A stretch of DNA of 64,000 bases from Lachnospiraceae bacterium (lineage in GTDB: Bacteria > Bacillota > Clostridia > Lachnospirales > Lachnospiraceae): positions 124,001-188,000 of the forward strand of contig JAIEFE010000017.1 of NCBI GenBank assembly GCA_029067085.1, in the 5' to 3' direction. The position numbers and the translations under genes are program-made. Position 1 is the stretch's first letter. Each line of letters opens with the position of its first letter. This document shows positions 7,289-15,111 of this stretch, piece by piece. The notes below the pieces were generated by a model. The model saw only the letters and a program-made list of their open reading frames with translations. It ran no database searches and was not told the DNA's origin.

Positions 7289-9910
7289 TTAATTTAGGTC
7301 CAAAAAGTAAGGTTCTTCCCAGTTATCTTCTCTGCTGATCGCAAAGTGCAGGAAGGATCCGGTTGCCCTGCCTGTATGTCCCACAGTGGCGATTTTCTCT
7401 CCCTGCGCCACCTGCTGTCCTATTTCCACCTCGACCGTCTTACAGTGCTCATAGTGAGTCATTCGCCCGCTCTGCTCATGCCAGAGCACCACATAATTTC
7501 CCATCTCCGCGTCAAATCCCGTCATGGAGACCGTGCCGTCCGCGGCAGCCAGGATGTCAGCACCTTCGTCCGCAGCAAGATCCACACCATCGTGCCGCCT
7601 GACTTCCCCTGTAACAGGATGGGTTCGTTCGCCGTACGGATCCGAAATGCGATTATAATCGGGACAGGGATTGATAAAAGCGATCTCATCCCGCAGCTCT
7701 GAAAGCTCCTTCTCCTGCCAGGGTGTCTGCACCACATAAGTTTCATCTATTCTCGGGTGCGCCAGACGGAAACCGGATGCGCTGTTCTCATCCTCCACAA
7801 CCTGTACCGTCAATACCGGCAGACCATTATTCCAGAGTCCCTCGACGCCCTTCAGCTTCAGTCCCACCGCAAGATGCACCGCCGTTCCTTCATGCAGTAC
7901 ATCGGAATAGAGCCCCGCAAACGGATCATCCAGTACAAAGTCGGTGACATCGGGTACGATCCGCACTTCCTCCGTCTCCCAATCCCGATAGTCGGAAATA
8001 TCAACTGCTCCCAGATACATGTCCCCGTCGCACGTCACGTATACCTTAGCTTTCTCCTGATCGACCGCAAAAGTCAGATACTCTTTCGCCCAGGCCAGGC
8101 ACTCCTCCTCCGAGAGCATCTTCACATCCACCGTACCCGTGTCATACCGGTAGGCGCTGTAAAGCCGCCAGATTTCCACCGTCGAGCTTTCCTCCGCAAG
8201 CAGTTTCCACACAAACCGTCTGGGAAGGCCGTCATCCCCCTGCTCCAGCACCCGGATATTCCTGCTTACATTCATCAGGGAGGCGCACCATTTTCCGTCA
8301 AAAGTGTTCACATCATCGTCGATCAGGGTCTTCAATCCGCGGAACCCAAACTCCTCCGTATAAAGCCCGTAAAGAGATATCCCCGCCTCTTCATTGCGGC
8401 AGAGCAGATACCAGCCGTTCTCCATGGGATTCTCCGCTTCACCTCTGGTAAAAGCAAAATAGCTCTGGTAATCCACTTCCCGGTTAAGGAAAAGTTCACT
8501 ATCGTCCTTTCCCTCCATCACGCCGTGATAATTCAAGGCTTCCTCAAAAGCTGCTTCATCCGTCTCACGGCTCGGCACTTCCGCAGGCTCGTTCGGCGTC
8601 TGCCCAGAGTCACCGCTCCCTCCTTCGGAAGCATCCTGTCCTAAAGCCGTTTTGTCCTCGCCCGCAGTATCCCGCCCGCCGGCCGCTTCGTCCCGGCTTG
8701 CAGCGTCCTGCCCTTCAGCTGCTTCTTCCTTCACTTCTTCCAAAACTGCCAGCGCTTCCTCCGCGTCACCCTGCGCCGCACCCGTAAAGGCACAGCCGCA
8801 AAGGAAAAGTGCTGCCGCAAGCGCCAGTACAGGCGCTACACCCTTTCTCCTGCCGCATCCGGCCAAAGCGCCGATCCGCTCCCTAACGCTCTTTTCTCCC
8901 CGATTCAACATAAAAGTCAGCCCCGGGCATTCCTCTCTTCCATCTCCGCTTTCCAAAAGATACAAGAGCGTCCTGCCATACATAAACCGTTCCGATTCTC
9001 CAAGCAGATTGACCGCAGCTTCGTCGCAGGCAAGCTCGCTGTCCTGTCTCGCCGCATAGGCCGCCGCCCAGACAAGCGGGTCAAACCAGTAGACCGCCGT
9101 GAGAAAACTGCGCAGAAATGCCCAAAATCTATCCAGATGCCGGACATGGCTGTACTCATGAGCAAGGATGTGTGAAAGACTTTGCGGGTCATCCGCCGCC
9201 CGTCCGCCGACGTAGATATGCCCTCCCACCAGACAGGGACTGGGAAGTCCCTGTACCTGATACACCTTCATATCTCGCGCGGAAAGACATTTTGCAAAAT
9301 CTTCGGGAAGCATATCTTCCGAAAGAACGCTCCTGTTCTTTTTCAGATACCTCATAAAGCGATACACGGAAAGCAGCATATAGCAGCCCACCGACAGAAA
9401 ACCGATCAGCCAGACGCCGCCGAGAACTATCCTCAGAATATAAGGATGATTTGACAAAACACTTGCCTGTCGTTCCGTATCCGTCCGCTTTGTGCGCTCT
9501 ACCGCCTCCGCGCTCTGTCCGGAAACACGATTTTCTGCCGACCCACTCTGCCGGAGCGCGCCATACCCTCCCGTGCCGTCTTCGAAAGCAGTTGCTCCTT
9601 CCAAGGCGTCTTCGCTTTTTATCATAAGATCCGCAGCCTCCCTGCCGATTCCCACAGAGGATTCAGCCCGAACGGTATCGCGTTCTTTCGCTCCTGCCTG
9701 TATCTGCTGAATCTCGGACAGTCCGGCGGAAAACACATTCATCACACTGATCGGACTTTCTCCCATCGAAAAAGGAAAAAGTAACCTGAGCGCCACCGGA
9801 AGCCACAGCGCATAGCGGACCCTCATGGTGATTCGCCCGAAAGTCAGCTTTCTCAGACAGAAAATCCCCAGAATCAACACCGACGAAGTGATCAACAGCA
9901 TCCGTATCAT
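7289..9910 (-). CDS. BlaR1/MecR1-type M56 sensor protease fused to an M23 peptidase domain
   Basis: An 873-residue membrane protein. Residues 1-200 hold TM segments; residues 251-255 are the gluzincin motif HEYSH (HEYSHVRHLDRFW), the M56 protease that cleaves the partner BlaI repressor in homologues. A further TM with a lipobox-like LFLCGC lies near 370-385, followed by an acidic Glu/Asp/Gly-rich linker, an unrecognised extracellular domain, and from about 743 a LytM/M23 fold: RRHDGVDLA (HxxxD zinc pair), THYEHC, and SFLHFAIS. The last should be HLHF; the first His of HxH is Phe here, although the zinc-ligand His remains. The gene overlaps blaI by ATGA. The exported M23 part may sense or bind peptidoglycan. 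Confidence 0.9.
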   Translation of the reverse strand: MIRMLLITSSVLILGIFCLRKLTFGRITMRVRYALWLPVALRLLFPFSMGESPISVMNVFSAGLSEIQQIQAGAKERDTVRAESSVGIGREAADLMIKSEDALEGATAFEDGTGGYGALRQSGSAENRVSGQSAEAVERTKRTDTERQASVLSNHPYILRIVLGGVWLIGFLSVGCYMLLSVYRFMRYLKKNRSVLSEDMLPEDFAKCLSARDMKVYQVQGLPSPCLVGGHIYVGGRAADDPQSLSHILAHEYSHVRHLDRFWAFLRSFLTAVYWFDPLVWAAAYAARQDSELACDEAAVNLLGESERFMYGRTLLYLLESGDGREECPGLTFMLNRGEKSVRERIGALAGCGRRKGVAPVLALAAALFLCGCAFTGAAQGDAEEALAVLEEVKEEAAEGQDAASRDEAAGGRDTAGEDKTALGQDASEGGSGDSGQTPNEPAEVPSRETDEAAFEEALNYHGVMEGKDDSELFLNREVDYQSYFAFTRGEAENPMENGWYLLCRNEEAGISLYGLYTEEFGFRGLKTLIDDDVNTFDGKWCASLMNVSRNIRVLEQGDDGLPRRFVWKLLAEESSTVEIWRLYSAYRYDTGTVDVKMLSEEECLAWAKEYLTFAVDQEKAKVYVTCDGDMYLGAVDISDYRDWETEEVRIVPDVTDFVLDDPFAGLYSDVLHEGTAVHLAVGLKLKGVEGLWNNGLPVLTVQVVEDENSASGFRLAHPRIDETYVVQTPWQEKELSELRDEIAFINPCPDYNRISDPYGERTHPVTGEVRRHDGVDLAADEGADILAAADGTVSMTGFDAEMGNYVVLWHEQSGRMTHYEHCKTVEVEIGQQVAQGEKIATVGHTGRATGSFLHFAISREDNWEEPYFLDLN

Positions 9911-10344
9911 TGCGATCCACCATCCTTTCCGTCTCTCGCAGTCTTTCCCTTTACAGGCGCTGTCTCAGCATCCTGCCTCTTCGTTTCCGCACGGCGCAAA
10001 ATCTCATAGAGCTCCGAAATCTCCTCTCCCGACAAAGCCTTCCGCTCCATCATGGTGATCAACATCAATCCCATCCGTCCGCCAAAGACTTTATCTAAAA
10101 ATTCTTCCGTCTCCTGAAGTGCAGCTTCCTGCCGATCTATCTTCGGAAAATAATGTTTTGCACGCTCTCCCGTCTCATGATAGATAGCGCCCTTCTCCTC
10201 CATCCGCTTCAAAAAAGTCATGACTGTATGCTTTGTCCATCCCGTCGTCTCCTGAAAATGTCGGGTCAGCTGCATGATCGTCCGGGGTGCCTCCTCCCAC
10301 AGAACATCCATGACCTTCCATTCTGCCTCCGATAATCTGATCAC
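9907..10344 (-). CDS. blaI: BlaI/MecI family transcriptional repressor
   Basis: About 145 residues of winged-helix repressor: RLSEAEWKVMDVLWEEAP, then WTKHTVMTFLKRMEEKGAI, with a C-terminal dimerisation helix region. The GTG at 10344 is preferred because AGGGAGG lies 6 nt upstream; the ATG at 10368 precedes that site. The stop overlaps the sensor start (ATGA), the standard two-gene layout in which the sensor inactivates the repressor by proteolysis. A large inverted repeat over the promoter at 10.45 kb is the likely operator. Confidence 0.92.
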   Translation of the reverse strand: MIRLSEAEWKVMDVLWEEAPRTIMQLTRHFQETTGWTKHTVMTFLKRMEEKGAIYHETGERAKHYFPKIDRQEAALQETEEFLDKVFGGRMGLMLITMMERKALSGEEISELYEILRRAETKRQDAETAPVKGKTARDGKDGGSQ

Positions 10345-10434
10345 GCTTTCCTCCCTTCCACGCCTCATACTGCGCCTGTATCCTGTTCGTTTTCTCTATT
10401 TTCCTTTCCTACCCGCACAGGGTGGAAAGATTTT

Positions 10435-10494
10435 GGTTGACAAACGCCTACCTCTTTTTCTTCATCTTACGCGAAAGGTAGGCATTTGTCAACC
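10435..10494 (-). promoter_or_regulatory. blaI promoter inside a 19-bp-arm inverted repeat
   Basis: Arms 10435-10453 and 10476-10494 match at 18 of 19 positions with a 22-nt spacer. On the minus strand TTGACA is followed after 17 nt by TAAGAT, so the arms lie over the -35 and downstream of the -10. Each arm contains GTTGACAAA and GCCTACC. Inferred BlaI operator; sequence differs from the staphylococcal TACA/TGTA site. Confidence 0.75.
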
Positions 10495-10642
10495 CATTTT
10501 TTCAATTCTTTTTTTGACTTACTTCTTTAATTTTGTCTGTTTTTATCGTCATAACGTTTTATTTTTCAGACATTTTGTACTTTTTTTGTATTTTTTTAGT
10601 CTTCTCCCTTTTATTTGTTGAAAAAAACTGCTAAGATAGGGT

Positions 10643-10668
10643 TAAGGAAACGTGATTCCTGCCGATAT
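10643..10668 (+). promoter_or_regulatory. Sigma-28 (SigD/FliA) type promoter
   Basis: TAAG at 10643-10646, then 14 nt, then GCCGATAT at 10661-10668, matching the flagellar sigma consensus TAAA-N15-GCCGATAA. It faces the short ORF at 10782. Confidence 0.6.
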
Positions 10669-10745
10669 CTTTAACAGAACAAGGAGTTCGCTGTGCAGTT
10701 AAAGATATGGCCATATCGCAAGCACAAATATGAATCCAAGGAGGG
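10661..10745 (+). other. Structured leader downstream of the sigma-28-like promoter
   Basis: ATATCTTTAAC (10665-10675) is perfectly complementary to GTTAAAGATAT (10698-10708), and a 14-nt palindrome GATATGGCCATATC overlaps the right arm. AAGGAGGG follows near 10738-10745. No known riboswitch class was recognised. The next 250 nt upstream (10345-10640) holds only the blaI operator and AT-rich sequence. Confidence 0.4.
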
Positions 10746-10781
10746 ATCACCGCAGTTTATGCAAATGAATGGAATTATAAA

Positions 10782-11009
10782 GTGGAAGCGGTTATGGCGG
10801 TCAACCCGTTGAAGAAGGCAGCTTCAGAAGACAAAAACCGTCAGTCCAAGCAAAACTCATCCAAAACTCTCGCCAGAATGTTCTTTTCAGAGGTGTTGGA
10901 CGAGGCCTATGAAAAGGAGAAAAGTCGAAATATCGAAATCCGTACCAATGGGTATACGAAAAACGCTCTTCCTTTTCAGAATTTTGTGAATTTGCGAGAA
11001 TATTCTTAG
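10782..11009 (+). CDS. Small hypothetical protein, start uncertain
   Basis: A 75-residue hydrophilic protein (MEAVMAVNPLKKAASEDKN at the start, GTG codon) with a conserved-looking LARMFFSEVLDEAYEKEK segment; family not recognised. The AAGGAGGG site lies 38 nt upstream of this GTG, and the reading frame stays open back to it but contains no ATG, GTG or TTG there; the closer ATG at 10759 is in another frame and reads only 17 codons. Either translation starts unusually, or a small indel has damaged the 5' end. The sigma-28-like promoter suggests expression with motility genes. Confidence 0.45.
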   Translation: MEAVMAVNPLKKAASEDKNRQSKQNSSKTLARMFFSEVLDEAYEKEKSRNIEIRTNGYTKNALPFQNFVNLREYS

Positions 11010-11028
11010 AATTGCAAAAAATACAAAT

Positions 11029-11072
11029 GAAATCAGAAAGCTCAGCGCGTCCGTACTGAGCTTTCTGATTTC
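11029..11072. terminator. Convergent terminator stem-loop
   Basis: Perfect 17-bp stem: 11029-11045 pairs with 11056-11072, loop 10 nt, with short T/A tracts outside on both strands. It separates the short plus-strand ORF from the convergent Rrf2 gene. Confidence 0.8.
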
Positions 11073-11101
11073 TTTATGGGATAGAAAATTGCGACGATTT
11101 T

Positions 11102-11536
11102 TTATATGATATAATCTACTCCCTTCTGCTCGTGCCACTCCACCAGATCCGCCAGCGTTATCTGATCCACCACATCGCTGACTGCCTGATTTAACATTTT
11201 CCAAAGTCGGAGGGTGACACAATTCTCCTGCCGTTCACAGGTATTGACATCACCATCCAGACAGGCAACCGGCGCAAGAGACCCTTCTGTCAGACGGAGT
11301 ATCATCCCCACCGTGTACTGTGCGGGCTTCTTCATAAGATGATAGCCTCCCTGCGGGCCTCTGACACTTCTCACATAGCCTGCCTTATTCAAGATGGAGA
11401 TGATCTGCTCCAGATATTTCTCCGATATCTCCTGTCTCGCCGCGATATCCCGAATCCTGACTGGTTCCCCCGTATCGTGGATCGCCAGATCCAACATCAA
11501 CCTGAGCGCATATCTGCCTTTCGTGGATATTTTCAT
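11102..11536 (-). CDS. Rrf2 family regulator with a probable Fe-S site
   Basis: A 144-residue winged-helix regulator beginning MKISTKGRYALRLMLDLAI, the typical Rrf2/IscR start; GGAGG lies 12 nt upstream, and a longer frame to 11575 has no support. Three cysteines in CLDGDVNTCERQENC (spacing X7, X5) lie where IscR/NsrR bind an iron-sulfur cluster, so it may sense Fe-S status, NO or redox; CymR-type members lack these. No isc/suf genes are adjacent, so the target is unknown. Confidence 0.88.
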   Translation of the reverse strand: MKISTKGRYALRLMLDLAIHDTGEPVRIRDIAARQEISEKYLEQIISILNKAGYVRSVRGPQGGYHLMKKPAQYTVGMILRLTEGSLAPVACLDGDVNTCERQENCVTLRLWKMLNQAVSDVVDQITLADLVEWHEQKGVDYII

Positions 11537-11627
11537 AGTTACCGATTTCCTCCGTTCTCTGCGACGCAACGTCAAAATCTACTATATTCCTATCGTGTTA
11601 ATATGTTTTATAAGAATGTTATACAAT

Positions 11628-11653
11628 AAAAAGAGCGCACTGTCAAGGTGCGC
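11628..11653 (-). terminator. Terminator of the nucleoside phosphorylase gene
   Basis: GCGCAC (11635-11640) pairs with GTGCGC (11648-11653), 7-nt loop; the minus strand continues into TCTTTTTATT. Confidence 0.8.
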
Positions 11654-11673
11654 CCATCTGATTTACATCCCTT

Positions 11674-12435
11674 TCATTCCGCCACATACCGCGCAAGTTC
11701 CAATGCAATATCAAAATGACCTGCATCGTGCTGCGTGCCTTTCGTCTGCCCTTCTTTTTTCCTTTCATCCCATTTGGGCGCATCGAGCAGATCTCCGCTT
11801 GTAAAAAAGGTGTATAGATTCAGTCCCCTGAAATCACACATCGCCTGCAAAGCAGCACATTCCATTTCTACTGAAATACAGCCATCCGCTTTATGCTTTT
11901 CAAAATTATTAACAGTCTCTCTGTAAAAAGAATCGGTTGTCCATGTCTTTCCTTTCACATAGGGAATCCCGTTTTCTTCCATGAAGGCAGCAACAATGTC
12001 CGCATTTTTTACGGTAATATAATCCGATGCAGGCGCATAATGGTAAGAAGTGCCCTCATCCCGCCAGGCCTGTGTGGGTATCATAATCTTTCCGTGCGCG
12101 ATTTCCTTATTCAGGCAGCCTGCACCACCGAATACAATGTATTTGTCCGTCTTTATCTCCGCCAAGGTATCTTCCACTGTTCCGACGCACGCCGGAGCAC
12201 CCACATATGTTTTATAAAATGCAAACTTCTTCCCTTTATGCTCTAAAGCATAAATCGGCGTGCTGCCCGTCGCAAACCAAAAGGACGCAATCTGTCTACA
12301 GTCGTAATTCTCCAGAACAAACTTTTCGATCACATGGGAAAACGTCAAAATACACGCATCGACCTGCGGCACATTTTCTTTAATCTGCGGATTGATGATC
12401 GCTGGTGATTGGTTGTCAAAAGCTTCTGTTATCAT
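11674..12435 (-). CDS. Nucleoside phosphorylase family protein
   Basis: 253 residues of the PNP/UDP phosphorylase fold. Motifs: a phosphate/ribose region VFGGAGCLN, and VEMECAALQAMC, the conserved ribose-binding Met-Glu block. These enzymes cleave nucleosides with phosphate (or AMP/methylthioadenosine with water in related groups); exact base specificity cannot be told. Good ribosome site (AGGAGG) before the ATG and its own terminator, so monocistronic. Divergent from the LytTR operon. Confidence 0.85.
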   Translation of the reverse strand: MITEAFDNQSPAIINPQIKENVPQVDACILTFSHVIEKFVLENYDCRQIASFWFATGSTPIYALEHKGKKFAFYKTYVGAPACVGTVEDTLAEIKTDKYIVFGGAGCLNKEIAHGKIMIPTQAWRDEGTSYHYAPASDYITVKNADIVAAFMEENGIPYVKGKTWTTDSFYRETVNNFEKHKADGCISVEMECAALQAMCDFRGLNLYTFFTSGDLLDAPKWDERKKEGQTKGTQHDAGHFDIALELARYVAE

Positions 12436-12515
12436 GTATCTTCCTCCTGAAATTTTGAAATGATTATATGGGAATCAGCTTTGTTTTGTCAACTGAAAAC
12501 CAAACTGCCCTCTGT

Positions 12516-12585
12516 GGCATCTTATGTCTCTCATCCGGCAACTTATGTTTCAGGCGATTGCTTCACAGACTCTATTCTGTATAAT
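12516..12585 (+). promoter_or_regulatory. Promoter with upstream direct repeats for the LytTR operon
   Basis: GGCATCTTATGT (12516-12527) and GGCAACTTATGT (12537-12548) repeat with a 21-bp period, two helical turns. Then TTGCTT (12558) and TATAAT (12580-12585) spaced 16 nt. Placement just upstream of the -35 fits an activator dimer, presumably the LytTR protein itself. Confidence 0.65.
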
Positions 12586-12607
12586 GTTTTTGAAGGGCGG
12601 TGAAATA

Positions 12608-13048
12608 TTGAAGATAGAAATTAATGTAGATGAAAATGCGGCAGACATGGAAATAATCGTCACCTGTAAAAAACTGACTCCGAAAGTGGAAAAGATTCTG
12701 GCCACCCTGCGAATGATGGACTCCCAGATGGTCGTTCGAAAAAATAACGAGATCTATTTGCTCGATATTGCCCGGATCATATATATAGAAAGCGTGGAAC
12801 GAAAGTGCTTTGTCTATACGGCCGACGAAGTTTACGAGTCCGAGTTTCCTCTCTACGAATTGGAACAGCAGCTTGCGGAGTACGGCTTTTTCCGGGTCAG
12901 TAAATCCTTTCTCATTCACCTGCCAAGCATACAGTCACTAAAGGCCGATATCAACAGGCGAATCCGCATTACCATGTCAAACGGCGAAGAGATCATTGCA
13001 TCCAGACAATATGCCGACGAACTGAAAAAGAGATTGGGGGTGAAATAA
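12608..13048 (+). CDS. Stand-alone LytTR DNA-binding regulator
   Basis: 146 residues without a receiver domain: a short N-terminal region, then LytTR from about residue 50 (IARIIYIESVERKCFVYTA, FFRVSKSFLIHL, SNGEEIIASRQYADELK). The TTG at 12608 is chosen because GGGCGGTG precedes it and the -10 box lies at 12580, excluding the ATG at 12524. The DUF3021 gene follows immediately. In known LytTR-DUF3021 pairs the membrane protein antagonises the regulator. Confidence 0.88.
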   Translation: MKIEINVDENAADMEIIVTCKKLTPKVEKILATLRMMDSQMVVRKNNEIYLLDIARIIYIESVERKCFVYTADEVYESEFPLYELEQQLAEYGFFRVSKSFLIHLPSIQSLKADINRRIRITMSNGEEIIASRQYADELKKRLGVK

Positions 13049-13534
13049 ATGGATGAGAATAATGGTATTTTTGACTATTTGACGCGGGTGATGGTCGTCT
13101 TTGGATTTTCCATGCTGGTTCTGAATATCTTCTGTGTTATGTTTGGCGACTCCGCACAGGGATTATCCTCGATGTTCGCAATGGGCAGCAATGGACTTCC
13201 CGTGGAAATGGCATTTCAGTATCTCGCCATATCCGCATTGATCGTGGGAATGCGCTTTTTGTTCTTCACGGACAGACTGATCAAAAATATGGCGATCCCG
13301 ATGCGAACCGTCTGTATGCTGGGAAGCGTGGTATTGATCGCTGTGGTGTTTATTATCCGCTTCCAATGGTTCCCGGTAGATATGTGGCAGGCATGGGCAA
13401 TGTTTCTCCTCTGTTTTGTCATATGCTTCCTCGGCAGTTATTCTGTGATGCTGCTAAAGGAAAAAACAGAAAACCGAAAACTCAATGATGCGCTCAGCAA
13501 ATTAAAGAAAAAGGAAGGATCCGAAGATGAATGA
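13049..13534 (+). CDS. DUF3021 family membrane protein
   Basis: 161 residues with four predicted TM helices and a charged C-terminal tail (ENRKLNDALSKLKKKEG). Starts directly after the LytTR stop and overlaps the ABC ATPase by 8 bp. DUF3021 proteins are regularly encoded with LytTR regulators and are thought to hold them inactive at the membrane; that role is inference here. Confidence 0.85.
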   Translation: MDENNGIFDYLTRVMVVFGFSMLVLNIFCVMFGDSAQGLSSMFAMGSNGLPVEMAFQYLAISALIVGMRFLFFTDRLIKNMAIPMRTVCMLGSVVLIAVVFIIRFQWFPVDMWQAWAMFLLCFVICFLGSYSVMLLKEKTENRKLNDALSKLKKKEGSEDE

Positions 13535-14387
13535 TACCATCATAACAGAGAACCTGTCTCACAATTTTGGAACGCACACGGTCTTAGAGAATATCTCTTT
13601 CAAGGTGCAGGAAGGAGAAGTTTTTGGTCTGTTAGGGCCGTCCGGTGCCGGAAAAACGACGCTGATCAAAATTCTGACGGGTCAGCTCAAACAAAAAGGC
13701 GGCAATGCCAAGCTGCTCGGAACGGATACGGGAAAGCTGGGCAAAGACGAACACGCCAAAATCGGCACCATGATGGATAACTTTGGCCTGTATGAGAGGT
13801 TGTCCGTCTATGATAATCTGGCTTTTTACGCGGAGATCTACCATGTACCTCACAGCGCGATATCGGATATGATAACGGATATCTTAAAGAACATGGGGCT
13901 GTATGAGGCCCGAAAGACGGCAGTCTCAAGACTCTCCAAAGGCATGAAGAACCGCTTATCTTTAGCAAGAGCCCTGATGAACAATGCAAAGATCCTCTTT
14001 TTGGACGAGCCGACCTCCGGACTTGACCCGGCCACAACACGGGAAATCCACACTGTTTTGCAAAAGCAGCGGGCAAAGGGAACAACCATATTCCTTACCA
14101 CACACAACATGTTTGAGGCGGAAACCCTTTGCGACCATGTGGGGCTGCTCAGCAACGGAAGGATCATCGAATACGGGGAGCCGAGGAAGGTATGCAGAAA
14201 GTACAATCACTTAAACAGGATTCAGATCACATTAAAGAACGGTGAAGTCGTTTCTCTCGAAAACAATAAAGCAGCCGCTGCGCCGCTTACAGAATATCTG
14301 GAAAAGGATGAGATCTCTGCGATCCATTCGACAGAGCCTACACTGGAAAGCGTATTTATCGAATTAACGGGAAAGGGGTTGGACTGA
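13527..14387 (+). CDS. ABC transporter ATP-binding protein
   Basis: 286 residues: Walker A GPSGAGKTT, signature-like LSKGMKNRLSLARAL, Walker B ILFLDEPTSGLDP, H-loop TTHNM. The C-terminal part (EYLEKDEISAIHSTEPTLES) is the DrrA/BcrA-type extension. Acts with the next gene as a two-component exporter controlled by LytTR/DUF3021. Substrate unknown; peptides, antibiotics or lipids are typical of the group. Confidence 0.94.
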   Translation: MNDTIITENLSHNFGTHTVLENISFKVQEGEVFGLLGPSGAGKTTLIKILTGQLKQKGGNAKLLGTDTGKLGKDEHAKIGTMMDNFGLYERLSVYDNLAFYAEIYHVPHSAISDMITDILKNMGLYEARKTAVSRLSKGMKNRLSLARALMNNAKILFLDEPTSGLDPATTREIHTVLQKQRAKGTTIFLTTHNMFEAETLCDHVGLLSNGRIIEYGEPRKVCRKYNHLNRIQITLKNGEVVSLENNKAAAAPLTEYLEKDEISAIHSTEPTLESVFIELTGKGLD

Positions 14388-14388
14388 T

Positions 14389-15081
14389 ATGAATCATGCG
14401 ATCACCATCTTCAAAAAACAGATCAAAGACACTTTAAAAAATAAAGCTATTTTTATTCAGTTTGTTATGTTTCCAATCATGACTCTCATTATGAACAATA
14501 CGATTCAGTTCGATGAAATACCGGAGAATTTCTTTGTCCTGCTCTTTGCCGCAATGTACATAGGGATGGCTCCCCTCGTCAGTATTTCCGCCATCATATC
14601 GGAAGAGAAAGAACAGAATACGCTTCGGGTACTGCTGATGTCAAATGTGAGACCACACGAGTATCTGCTCGGGATCGGCAGCTATGTATGGCTTTTTTGT
14701 ATGCTTGGTTCCGGCGTTATCTGCATCGCAGGCAATTACAGTTTAAAGGAAAGCGCTTACTTTATGCTCGCCATGGCTGTCGGCATTATAGCGTCACTGC
14801 TTCTTGGCGCAGCAATCGGCACCTTTAGCAAAACACAGATGATGGCCACCTCCCTGTCTGTGCCGATCATGCTGCTCTTTTCCTTTCTGCCCATGCTGTC
14901 CCTCTTTAACAACACGATCGCAAAGGCTGCAAAATTTACCTATTCCGAACAGATCCGGCTGACGCTTGCCGGAATCAGCGACCCGCGTTTTTCCGGGGAG
15001 AGTGTCTGCATCCTTGCAGCAAATATGCTTCTCTTCTCCGGGTTATTTGCAGTTGCCTATAAAAAGAGCGAATTGGCGTAA
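14389..15081 (+). CDS. ABC-2 type permease
   Basis: 230 residues with six hydrophobic segments, starting MNHAITIFKKQIKDTLKNK, with the conserved cytoplasmic SEEKEQNTLRVLLMS block (EK..T...LL) of ABC-2 permeases. One base separates it from the ATPase stop. Last gene of the operon; its stop codon lies inside the terminator stem. Confidence 0.9.
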   Translation: MNHAITIFKKQIKDTLKNKAIFIQFVMFPIMTLIMNNTIQFDEIPENFFVLLFAAMYIGMAPLVSISAIISEEKEQNTLRVLLMSNVRPHEYLLGIGSYVWLFCMLGSGVICIAGNYSLKESAYFMLAMAVGIIASLLLGAAIGTFSKTQMMATSLSVPIMLLFSFLPMLSLFNNTIAKAAKFTYSEQIRLTLAGISDPRFSGESVCILAANMLLFSGLFAVAYKKSELA

Positions 15082-15110
15082 GTTTTGTACTACGCCAATT
15101 CATCTTTTTT
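15071..15110 (+). terminator. Terminator of the LytTR-ABC operon
   Basis: Perfect 10-bp stem AATTGGCGTA/TACGCCAATT (15071-15080, 15091-15100) followed by CATCTTTTTT. The stem includes the permease stop codon. Confidence 0.9.
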
Positions 15111-15111
15111 C

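Noticed and set aside
10661-10745. Riboswitch (c-di-GMP or similar) in the leader
   Set aside because: Hairpins are present but none of the conserved core sequences of known classes can be seen.
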